Shown here in pieces: positions 7,957 to 15,218 of a DNA stretch of 64,000 nt (its first letter is position 1; the number at the start of each line of letters is the position of its first letter). Both the position numbers and the translations under genes were made by a program. The stretch covers positions 1 through 64,000 of the forward strand of contig CAYGLF010000003.1 in assembly GCA_964350945.1 (NCBI GenBank). The letters are read 5' to 3'. Origin of the DNA: CAYGLF01 sp964350945. Lineage in GTDB: Bacteria > Chlamydiota > Chlamydiia > Chlamydiales > JAAZZY01. The notes under the pieces are model-generated. The model was given only the letters and a program-made list of their open reading frames with translations. It did not search any database and was not told the DNA's origin.

Positions 7957-8699
7957 TGAGACATATTTTAGTATATCAAGATGAGGGTGTGGGCTTAGAG
8001 GCCTATCAGGAACTTTTAAAATCATTACAATTAAGTTCTAGTTGTAAAGGTTTTAAAATTCTAGGAGTGATGGCCGATGATTTAGCAAAAGATCGTTGGG
8101 AAAAAAGTTGTGCTCTCTTAATTGTGCCTGGTGGCCGTGACATCCCATACCATGAAAAGTTAAATGGCTCTTTGAATGATCGAATTCGTGCGTATGTAGA
8201 AAATGGAGGGCGTTATCTAGGGATTTGTGCAGGAGCCTACTATGCTTCATCGCATGTTCTTTTTGAAAAAGGCACGACTCTTGAAGTTGATGCGACTAGA
8301 GAGCTCTCCTTTTTCCCCGGGAAAGCTGTAGGGACGATTTACCAAAGCAAGCCTTTCAGTTATTTGGGGAAAAGTTCAGCGCATGCAGCGCTCATTAAAT
8401 GTCGAGAACAGTCGCTCTACACTTACTATAATGGGGGTTGTTATTTTCAAGAGGCAGAAAAATATGCCCCAAAAGTTGAGGTGATTGCTCGTTATCAAAA
8501 TGCAATTTGTCATGATGTGGCAGCAATTGTTTTGTGTCAGGTAGGAGAGGGGAAAGCTCTTTTAAGTGGGGTGCATTTTGAGGTTGGGCCAAAATTTTGT
8601 GCTCAAGATAATCCCTTGTATAAAACGCTGATTGCAACTGAGAAAAAACGTCTACTTTTCTTCGATCAAATGATTCTTACCCTGCTTCCTCTCTCTTAA
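7956..8699 (+). CDS. BPL_N / class I glutamine amidotransferase-like protein
   Basis: The ATG at 7956 overlaps the stop of the upstream gene. The 247-residue protein has the glutamine-amidotransferase-like fold found at the N-terminus of eukaryotic and chlamydial biotin-protein-ligase-like proteins. The evidence is the LIVPGGRDIPY segment, then VENGGRYLGICAGAYYAS with the expected Cys elbow, and a C-terminal GVHFEVGP. The ligase catalytic domain itself is absent, so biotin ligase activity is not expected from this gene alone. The substrate is unknown. Its end overlaps the convergent gene at 8652-9506 by 48 bases. Confidence 0.8.
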   Translation: MRHILVYQDEGVGLEAYQELLKSLQLSSSCKGFKILGVMADDLAKDRWEKSCALLIVPGGRDIPYHEKLNGSLNDRIRAYVENGGRYLGICAGAYYASSHVLFEKGTTLEVDATRELSFFPGKAVGTIYQSKPFSYLGKSSAHAALIKCREQSLYTYYNGGCYFQEAEKYAPKVEVIARYQNAICHDVAAIVLCQVGEGKALLSGVHFEVGPKFCAQDNPLYKTLIATEKKRLLFFDQMILTLLPLS

Positions 8700-9506
8700 A
8701 AGAATGTCGATCATTTCCATCTGATCTTTAATGGAAATTGAGACTGAGGATAGCACGTCTATTTTTTCATCCTTTAAAATTTGATCGGTTGCTTTGCCGG
8801 ATTCAAAAAGGCGTTGGTCACGTTTTTGTAAAAGCTCTACGAGCTGGGGACGAAAGAGTTTGAGCATATAGTTGACCCACTGGTTACTGGGCCAAGAGGG
8901 GTAGGGGTGACTGATTTCAAACTGAGAGATCATTTCAAGCATATCAGGGGCTTTATAGAGCTTGTCCTTTGAAATCCAATGATTTGGAGCAAATAAGCCG
9001 ATAGGCTCTCCATCGGGGTGCATGGAGATCGCTGCAATATGCATATTGATGTGTTCTGAGTCCCAGCAGGCAAAGGAACTATATTGATCCATCTGATCTT
9101 CATCAGAATAGTAGATATGAAAATGTCCGTGCTCCTCAGGGCGATGAGAATGATAAAAATAAGAGCTGTGTGAGTCAAAATCTACCACTTCATCTTGAGG
9201 GTAGCGATTGCCGATAAATAAGGGCTGGTCACGAATAACATCTCCCATCACGGTTGTATTAACCTTTTTTAATAGTTGTTGCCACTTGAGAATCTCTAGT
9301 CCTGAGAGTCTCATATCTTCAAGTTCCAAGGTGCTGCAGGAGCTTAGTTGACTTTTTAATAATGCTTGGTCAATCGTAGGGTAGGAGACTTGCCGCGTTT
9401 CATAGGCGCCCTGAATAGGCAGTGAGCGATAGTAAAAATTAATCGCAAGTACAGCCAACAATGGGAGACTTAAGATAAAAAGCGTTTTATAAATTTTTTT
9501 CTTCAT
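8652..9506 (-). CDS. Exported or membrane-anchored hypothetical protein with HGHFH motif
   Basis: The 284-residue product begins with MKKK and a hydrophobic stretch (residues 7-25), an uncleaved anchor or signal peptide that places the rest outside the inner membrane. The central region contains EEHGHFHIYYS, then a conserved-looking NMHIAAISMHPDGEPIGLF stretch and a Trp-rich NHW segment. This pattern reminds me of a DUF family (possibly DUF6969), but I am not certain. The His cluster might bind metal. The C-terminus is helical and charged, and its last 16 codons overlap the convergent gene. It is divergently arranged with the DMT permease gene. Confidence 0.65.
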   Translation of the reverse strand: MKKKIYKTLFILSLPLLAVLAINFYYRSLPIQGAYETRQVSYPTIDQALLKSQLSSCSTLELEDMRLSGLEILKWQQLLKKVNTTVMGDVIRDQPLFIGNRYPQDEVVDFDSHSSYFYHSHRPEEHGHFHIYYSDEDQMDQYSSFACWDSEHINMHIAAISMHPDGEPIGLFAPNHWISKDKLYKAPDMLEMISQFEISHPYPSWPSNQWVNYMLKLFRPQLVELLQKRDQRLFESGKATDQILKDEKIDVLSSVSISIKDQMEMIDILLRERKQGKNHLIEEK

Positions 9507-9571
9507 AAATAGAGATTAAAATATATTTCAAAAAAAGGTTCTTTTCAACGTCAATTGAGAACTATTTTCTT

Positions 9572-9598
9572 TTGACCAATATATAAACTCTCTATAAT
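9572..9598 (+). promoter_or_regulatory. Likely promoter of the 9625 permease operon
   Basis: TTGACC (9572-9577) and TATAAT (9593-9598) are 15 bases apart; reading TTTGAC instead gives 16. The predicted transcript starts about 20 bases before the ATG. Confidence 0.6.
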
Positions 9599-9624
9599 GC
9601 AGCGGTTTTTAATCCAAGGAAAAA

Positions 9625-10557
9625 ATGGCGCTTTTAAATCCCCGCATTTACACCAAACTTCTTTTTATTGTTCTCGCAGTGGCGATGTATTCCTTTTTTG
9701 GTTTGAGTTTTGTCGTAGGAAAAGACACCCTGCAATATGTGGGCCCCTTTTTTTTAACAGGAGTGCGTATGGTCTTTGCGGCGGTGATCATTTTGCTGCT
9801 TCAACTCTTGGTGAACAAAAAACAGTTTATCTGGCCCAAAGGTGCTGTCTTAGATATTTTGATGCTCAGCCTTTTTAATATTTTTTTAACAAATGTTTTG
9901 GAGTTTTGGGGATTACAGTTTTTAAGTTGTTATAAAACGTGTTACCTTTATAGCCTTTCTCCATTTCTAGCAGCCCTCTTCTCTTTTATATTCTTAAAAG
10001 AGAAGCTAAGTCGGCTTAAGATTTGGGGGCTGATCATTGCTTTTATCGGTTTTTTCCCTCTACTCGTTTACAAAGAGGCAAGCTCTTCTCAAAAGTTTTT
10101 TATAAGCCCTGCAGAATGGGCTCTTTTGGGAGCTGCTGTTGCAACTGTTATTGGCTGGGTCTCTATGCGTAAAATTATCTATGTGAAGAAGTATCCCCCT
10201 TTAATGGCAAATGGTCTCAGTATGCTAATTGGAGGGGTATTGTCCTTTATCCCCAGCCTGATTTTTGAGGGTTTTAGACCCATTCCTGTCTCTAACTGGC
10301 CCCTATTTCTTCAAGGAATGGTGATGATTGCTCTTATTAATAATGTGGTGGGTTACAATCTATATGCTTTTTTGGTTAAAAAATTCACTGTAACGCTGAT
10401 GACCTTTATCGGTTTTGTTACTCCTTTGGTCACTGCCCTTTTTGGATGGATTTTTTTAAAAGAGCCTGTTACTATTCTATTTTTTATTTCATATGCAGTA
10501 GTTTTAGTAGGATTTTTTCTCTTTTCAAGAGAGGAAGTTGTATACAACGTAAAGTAA
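9625..10557 (+). CDS. EamA-family (DMT superfamily) permease
   Basis: The 310-residue protein has about ten hydrophobic helices in two EamA repeats (residues about 10-140 and 160-305). The family features include the FF.GLSFV start, the helix 3-4 segment with an FLKEKLSRLKIWGL loop, and a matching FLKEPVTILFF loop in the second half. Such permeases move amino acids, nucleotide sugars, S-adenosylmethionine or drugs. Chlamydial SAM transporters belong to this superfamily, but the substrate cannot be told here. AAGG precedes the ATG. It probably heads an operon with tpx, which starts six bases after its stop. Confidence 0.85.
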   Translation: MALLNPRIYTKLLFIVLAVAMYSFFGLSFVVGKDTLQYVGPFFLTGVRMVFAAVIILLLQLLVNKKQFIWPKGAVLDILMLSLFNIFLTNVLEFWGLQFLSCYKTCYLYSLSPFLAALFSFIFLKEKLSRLKIWGLIIAFIGFFPLLVYKEASSSQKFFISPAEWALLGAAVATVIGWVSMRKIIYVKKYPPLMANGLSMLIGGVLSFIPSLIFEGFRPIPVSNWPLFLQGMVMIALINNVVGYNLYAFLVKKFTVTLMTFIGFVTPLVTALFGWIFLKEPVTILFFISYAVVLVGFFLFSREEVVYNVK

Positions 10558-10563
10558 ATAGAT

Positions 10564-11085
10564 ATGGTAACTTTTAAAGACAGTCCAGTGCACTTATCAG
10601 GAGCTCAATTGCAAGAAAAACAGCAAGCTCCCGACTTTGAACTTAGGGCTTCAGATTTAACAAGTGTAAGTCTCTCAGTTTTTGAGGGGTCTCTAAAAAT
10701 TTTAAATGTATTTCCTAGCCTAGATACAGGTGTTTGTAAGCAATCAGTTCTTATTTTTGAAGAGAAGCTTGAGGCTCTTTTAGGGCAAGATGTCATTTTG
10801 ATACATATTTCTAAAGACCTTCCTTTTGCACAGTCTCGATTTTGCAGTGCGCATAGCCTTAATAAAGCTGTGACCCTCTCAGCTTTTGATAGTTCGTTTG
10901 GCGTAGACTATGGCCTGTTAATTGAAGAGGGACCCCTGCGTGGGTTGCTTGCACGAGCTGTATTTATTTTAGATAAAAACAATCAAATTATTTATAAAGA
11001 ACTTGTACATGAAATTACACAAGAGCCTAACTATGGAAAGGCACTTGAAAATTTAGAAAACTTTTTAAAACCTAAAGGGTCATAA
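10564..11085 (+). CDS. tpx: Thiol peroxidase (Tpx, atypical 2-Cys peroxiredoxin)
   Basis: This 173-residue protein reduces peroxides in the cell. The peroxidatic Cys58 lies in PSLDTGVC with the catalytic Thr55 and Pro51, and the resolving Cys94 lies in SRFCSAH, the Tpx spacing. The C-terminal RAVFILDKNNQIIYKEL strand is typical. The length equals the family norm. It lies between a permease and a secreted cyclophilin, with gaps of six and two bases, so all three are probably co-transcribed. Confidence 0.93.
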   Translation: MVTFKDSPVHLSGAQLQEKQQAPDFELRASDLTSVSLSVFEGSLKILNVFPSLDTGVCKQSVLIFEEKLEALLGQDVILIHISKDLPFAQSRFCSAHSLNKAVTLSAFDSSFGVDYGLLIEEGPLRGLLARAVFILDKNNQIIYKELVHEITQEPNYGKALENLENFLKPKGS

Positions 11086-11087
11086 TT

Positions 11088-11639
11088 ATGAAAAAATGTT
11101 GGATGCTCTTTCTAAGTCTTATTTTATTTAACTGTTTACACGCGGAGGAACCTATGAGCGATTTAAAACACCAAAACATTGTCTTTGAAACCACCCAGGG
11201 AAATATCGAGATTGCCCTTAAGCCAGATGTGGCTCCAAAAGCTTGTGAAAATATTTTAACACTGATTAAGAAAGGATATTATAACAACCTTATTTTTCAC
11301 CGTATTATTGAAGGTTTTATGATTCAAGGTGGAGATCCTACAGGTACCGGAGCTGGTGGAAAATCTTGCTGGGGAAAAGATTTTGAAGATGAATTCCATC
11401 AAGATGAAGTTTTTAGCAAATCTGGTATTTTAGCAATGGCCAACAGAGGTCCTAATACCAACGGAAGTCAGTTTTTTATTACAACTGCGCCAACCACTTG
11501 GCTAAATCATAAGCACACAATCTTTGGTGAGGTTGTTAAAGGGTATGATGTTGTTGAAAAACTTGAGCAGGTCAACACAGATCATCAAGATAGACCTAAA
11601 GAAGAACAGAAAATTATCAAAGCTTATATCGTTGAATAG
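11088..11639 (+). CDS. Exported cyclophilin-type peptidyl-prolyl cis-trans isomerase
   Basis: Residues 1-19 form a signal peptide ending in a CLHA/EE-like cleavage site. The Cys there is not in a good lipobox. The cyclophilin domain covers residues 30-183. Active-site residues are present: FHRIIEGFMIQGGDPTGTG with Arg and Gln, MANRGPNTNGSQFFI, and a loop WLNHKHTIFGEV with the usual Trp and His. It would fold proline-containing proteins in the periplasm. It is the third gene of the permease-tpx cluster. Confidence 0.92.
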   Translation: MKKCWMLFLSLILFNCLHAEEPMSDLKHQNIVFETTQGNIEIALKPDVAPKACENILTLIKKGYYNNLIFHRIIEGFMIQGGDPTGTGAGGKSCWGKDFEDEFHQDEVFSKSGILAMANRGPNTNGSQFFITTAPTTWLNHKHTIFGEVVKGYDVVEKLEQVNTDHQDRPKEEQKIIKAYIVE

Positions 11640-11673
11640 GCATTTGTTTGTAACTTGAAAATGAGGGAAAATT

Positions 11674-12168
11674 ATGGTTTCAGTTGTTTCGCCTTCTTAC
11701 TCCAATTCTGATTGTAACTTTTGTAATGATCAGATTTTGAACCGCCAGAAGGTCTATGAAGACGATCATGTTTATATTTTGCTCGATCATAAGCCCATCG
11801 TTGATGGACATTGTTTAGTGCTTCCCAAACGCCATGTGGAGCGTTTTGAAGACCTAAATAGTCAGGAATTTTTGGGACTTCAAACTGCAATTTCGAACTT
11901 GTATAAGGCAACTGAAAAAACGCAGCAAGCAGCTGCTTACAACCTGATGCAGTGCAATGGATCTGCTGCAGGCCAGGGAGTTCCTCATACAGTGGTTCAT
12001 TTTTGCCCTCGTAAAGAAGATATGAGTGACATAGGAATGCTAGCTCGAGTTTATTTTACTAAGTTTTTTAGCCCTATGCCTACAGAAGAAATGAATGAGA
12101 AGAGGGCTCAATTAATGGATGCTCTCCAATCATTGGTTTCTCCAGAGCTTGCCCAAAAAGTGGGATAG
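11674..12168 (+). CDS. HIT-family protein with altered catalytic triad
   Basis: The 164-residue protein has the histidine-triad fold: an N-terminal Cys pair (14 and 17), a DHKPIVDGHCLVLPKRHV segment and a QCNGSAAGQGVPH motif. The triad itself reads H105-T-V-V-H109-F instead of H-x-H-x-H. The position of the nucleophilic middle histidine is Val107, so normal nucleotidyl hydrolase activity is doubtful. It could have become a binding protein, or a different residue may act. AGGGA precedes the ATG, and a terminator follows the gene. Confidence 0.85.
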   Translation: MVSVVSPSYSNSDCNFCNDQILNRQKVYEDDHVYILLDHKPIVDGHCLVLPKRHVERFEDLNSQEFLGLQTAISNLYKATEKTQQAAAYNLMQCNGSAAGQGVPHTVVHFCPRKEDMSDIGMLARVYFTKFFSPMPTEEMNEKRAQLMDALQSLVSPELAQKVG

Positions 12169-12189
12169 TTAAACTTAAGTATATTTGAC

Positions 12190-12232
12190 AGTGTGAGATA
12201 GAAAATTATTTTTTTATTTCACACTTTTTTTT
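12190..12232 (+). terminator. Rho-independent terminator after the HIT gene
   Basis: AGTGTGA (12190-12196) pairs with TCACACT (12219-12225), followed by a run of seven T. Confidence 0.75.
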
Positions 12233-12297
12233 GTAGAAATTTAAACTCAAAAATCAAATAGAGAGGGGTTAAGCCTATACCTAACCGAGGGTTCCCC

Positions 12298-12777
12298 ATG
12301 AGAAGATACAGTCCCCTTATTGTTGTTTTTCTAATTTCTATCATCTCAGGTTTTGTCTTGGTCCACAGAGGGCCTGAGCCTTGGACACACTATTGGATGA
12401 TAAATTTTTCGGGCATGTTCTTTGTTTTTCTGGCTACTCTAAAGTTCTGGGATTTAAAGGGTTTTTCAGTAGGGTTTCGGAAGTATGACCTGGTTGCGAA
12501 AAAAGTGCCTTTTTATGGGTTTTGTTATCCATTTTTAGAGCTCTTGATTGGGCTTGCTTTTCTTTCTCATTTCGCCATTGTTGTTGCAGCCATTATCACC
12601 GTGATCCTCATGGTCATTAACTTCTTAGGGGTTATAACCGCTCTTTTTAAAGGTGAAAGTCTGCAGTGTGCTTGTATGGGAACCAAGCTAGACCTTCCTC
12701 TAAGTGTGGTTAGCTTAGTGGAAGTGTTTGCAATGGGAGCGATGGCTGTTTTAATTCTTTTGAAGGTAACTTTCTAG
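12298..12777 (+). CDS. MauE/DoxX-type four-helix membrane protein
   Basis: The 159-residue protein has four hydrophobic helices. A YPFLELLIGL motif at the start of the third resembles MauE/DoxX proteins. A short loop LQCACMG before the last helix carries two cysteines, as in MauE-like proteins thought to handle disulfides or thioredoxin-like partners. The exact role is unknown. Its 3' end overlaps the convergent aconitase-like gene by 68 bases. Confidence 0.7.
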   Translation: MRRYSPLIVVFLISIISGFVLVHRGPEPWTHYWMINFSGMFFVFLATLKFWDLKGFSVGFRKYDLVAKKVPFYGFCYPFLELLIGLAFLSHFAIVVAAIITVILMVINFLGVITALFKGESLQCACMGTKLDLPLSVVSLVEVFAMGAMAVLILLKVTF

Positions 12778-14710
12778 CTTTTTTTAATACAAAGTTGATC
12801 AAGCCTCCAGCTTTTAGGAGCAGAGCTTCTTGATCTGTAATCTGCAGAAGAGTTGTAAAGTGTTTCCCCTGAGTGATATTACGAACTTCAATTTGGGAAT
12901 TGCCACCCAAGCGCTCATAGAGATTATAGATCTCTAACTCGTCATTGACGTCAATCATTTCATAATCTTGTACTTTTGAGAATAAGAGGGGGAGCACTCC
13001 GAAATTAATCAAATTTTTGCGGTAGATATGAGCATAAGAAAGAGCAATCACGCACTTTAGTCCCAAAAAACGGGGGGCCAATGCCGCATGCTCTTTAGAG
13101 GAGCCTTGCCCATAGTTTTCTTTTGCTAGAATAAAAAATCCCTCTTTGTGTCTTTTTAGGGAGCGTTCGTAAAAGGTGGGGTCGAGCTTACTAAAAGTGA
13201 ATTTGGCAATTTCTGAAATATGAGACCTTAGAGGAAGCTCTTGGGAAGTTACAGGTAAGATTTCATCGGTTGAGATATCATCTGCAACTTTTAACAAAAC
13301 ATTTCCCTGAACCAGCTCTTGAATGGGTTCTAGCTTGGGTAAAGGCTTGATGTGGGGCCCCATAATCAGCTGACTCTTCTTATGGGTATTGATAGGGGCT
13401 ATGGTGGAGTTTTTATGAATGGTAAATTTCTGTGGGAGACTGAGTTTAGGGTATTTGATCGTAAGCTGACGAGGATCCGTAATCACTCCTTTAAGAGCTG
13501 AGGCAGCCGCGGTTTCCGGGCTGCAGAGATACACTTGGTCGTCAGCGGTTCCCGAATGACCCATAAAGTTGCGAGGAAATGTTCTTAAGCTGATGGTGTT
13601 ACTAGCGGGCGCTTGCCCCATGCCAATAGAACCACTACAGCCCGATTGATGAATACGAGCGCCCGCTCGAATCAAATGCGTTAAGCAACCCGAGCGTGAT
13701 AGGCTTTCTAAAACTTGACGAGTGCTTGGGTTGATATCTAGAGAAACATGTGGGGCAATATGCTGGCCTTTCAGAATTTTGGCAACTATCATAAAATCAC
13801 GCAGACCAGGATTTGCCGAAGAGCCTACTACACACTGGCTGACCTCTCTGCCAATTACTTCTTCAACAGCCTCAACATTACAAGGGCTATAAGGAAGGGC
13901 AATGAGCGGGTCTAGTAATGAGAGATCTATTTCATCATGCTGATCATATTTTGCTAAAAGATCTGCTTTCAAAGGGATAAAGTCTTTAGCTCGTCCGTAT
14001 GACTTTAAAAACTGATACGCGGCCTTATCAGAGGGAAAGACGGTACTGGTAGCCCCAAGTTCAGCCCCCATGTTGGCAATGACATGTCGGTCCATTACCG
14101 ATAAGCCCTTAAGCCCTGCTCCGTAGTACTCGATGATCTTTCCAGCTGCTCCAGACATGCCATGTCTTTTTAACATCTCTAAAATAATATCTTTGGCTGA
14201 TACCCAAGGGGGGAGTTTGCCTTTTAAGTGCACCCCAAAAATAGGAGGCATTTGCATGAAGTAAGGTTTCCCCATGATTGCAAGAGCAACCTCTAAACCT
14301 CCAGCTCCAATCGCAAGCATTCCCAAAGCTCCTGCAGCACAGGTGTGGCTATCAGATCCTAAAAGAGTCTCCCCAGGTTTCCCGAAAAGCTCCATGTGAA
14401 GAGGGTGGCAAATGCCGTTACCAGGAGGGCTTAGATGGATTCCGAAGCGCTGGCAAGCAGTGCGCAAAAAGAGATGCTCGTCAGCAGTTCTAAAATCTGT
14501 CTGTAGTAAATTATGGTCAATATATTGTGCAGAGACCTTGGCTTTAGAACGCTGGCAATTCATAGCCTCTAATTCGAGCATCACCATCGATCCTGTCGCA
14601 TCTTGTGTCAGCGTTTGGTCTATTTGAATGCCAATCTCACTTCCTAGAGCCAGGCTTCCAGAAATAAGATGACGTTTGATCAGTTTATGAGCAACTCCGA
14701 GTCTTTCCAA
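12710..14710 (-). CDS. Aconitase-family protein (Aquifex-type) with substituted Fe-S and substrate residues
   Basis: The 666-residue length and motif order match AcnA-like aconitases: GSDSHTCAAGALG (118-130), the cluster loops, PRNFMGHSG (379-387), the swivel domain with DDISTDEILPV and GQGSSKEHAALAPR. Aconitase normally interconverts citrate and isocitrate using a [4Fe-4S] cluster held by three cysteines. Here the GSCTN Cys is Ser298, and the CxxC motif reads C358-S-G-S361, so only one ligand remains. A substrate Arg is replaced by His385, and GSSRE reads GSSKE (Lys539). The fold is clear, but classic activity is doubtful unless this subfamily tolerates such changes. The start is a TTG with GAGGA six bases upstream; no in-frame ATG precedes it. 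Confidence 0.85.
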   Translation of the reverse strand: MERLGVAHKLIKRHLISGSLALGSEIGIQIDQTLTQDATGSMVMLELEAMNCQRSKAKVSAQYIDHNLLQTDFRTADEHLFLRTACQRFGIHLSPPGNGICHPLHMELFGKPGETLLGSDSHTCAAGALGMLAIGAGGLEVALAIMGKPYFMQMPPIFGVHLKGKLPPWVSAKDIILEMLKRHGMSGAAGKIIEYYGAGLKGLSVMDRHVIANMGAELGATSTVFPSDKAAYQFLKSYGRAKDFIPLKADLLAKYDQHDEIDLSLLDPLIALPYSPCNVEAVEEVIGREVSQCVVGSSANPGLRDFMIVAKILKGQHIAPHVSLDINPSTRQVLESLSRSGCLTHLIRAGARIHQSGCSGSIGMGQAPASNTISLRTFPRNFMGHSGTADDQVYLCSPETAAASALKGVITDPRQLTIKYPKLSLPQKFTIHKNSTIAPINTHKKSQLIMGPHIKPLPKLEPIQELVQGNVLLKVADDISTDEILPVTSQELPLRSHISEIAKFTFSKLDPTFYERSLKRHKEGFFILAKENYGQGSSKEHAALAPRFLGLKCVIALSYAHIYRKNLINFGVLPLLFSKVQDYEMIDVNDELEIYNLYERLGGNSQIEVRNITQGKHFTTLLQITDQEALLLKAGGLINFVLKKARKLPSKELKQPSLPLQTLPLS

Positions 14711-15218
14711 AGTAAATCCTCATTGTAAAAATCATGTAAGGGCTCGGTTATAGCGCGCTTTTGGGTATTTGTTCAAAGGATTTCAAAAAAAATAAGCATA
14801 TTATAAATTTCTTAAATCCTTATCACTTAGTTTAAAATAAAGTTTAAGTAGGTGGGATATGTTAAATTTTTATACCAAAGAGCCCCTTTAGAGGTTGAAT
14901 GAGAGCTTTTATTTAGATTTGCGCGTTTGTTTACTATATTTGTAAGTTAATTAACTATTTTAAAAGTAATTTGTTAATTAATTAATGCGATTTCTGTTAT
15001 AATAGAACCTGTGGGTGTGGATTTCAAGCCCCTTATCCTTTGAGTTTTGAGCTTTAATGATTGTAAATTCCTTACAGAGAGCGATCTATATATTCCATAA
15101 CCTATTAATAATTAATAAAATATATAATAGTTAGTTAACTAAATTTAATAGTTTGTAAATTAAATTGATTTAGTTTTTATAGTAAAGTTAGGTAATAAGT
15201 AATAAAAAAGGGGGCCAT
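14711..15218. other. Long AT-rich intergenic region, 508 bp
   Basis: This region lies between two divergent genes. It is rich in TTAATTAA-like and TAGTTAACTA-like palindromes (14945-15000 and 15090-15160), which would make flexible or bent DNA. No gene or RNA gene was recognised. It holds at least one promoter for the downstream gene. Confidence 0.6.
14995..15003 (+). promoter_or_regulatory. Extended -10 promoter element (TGTTATAAT)
   Basis: A TGN motif directly precedes a consensus TATAAT (14998-15003), so a good -35 box is not needed. It would give a leader of about 210 bases before the ATG at 15219. Other weak boxes lie closer, for example TTGTAA at 15153 with TATAGT at 15178. Confidence 0.4.

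Noticed and set aside
11672..11911. Minus-strand open frame of 79 codons
   Set aside because: It is the antisense shadow of the well-supported HIT gene.
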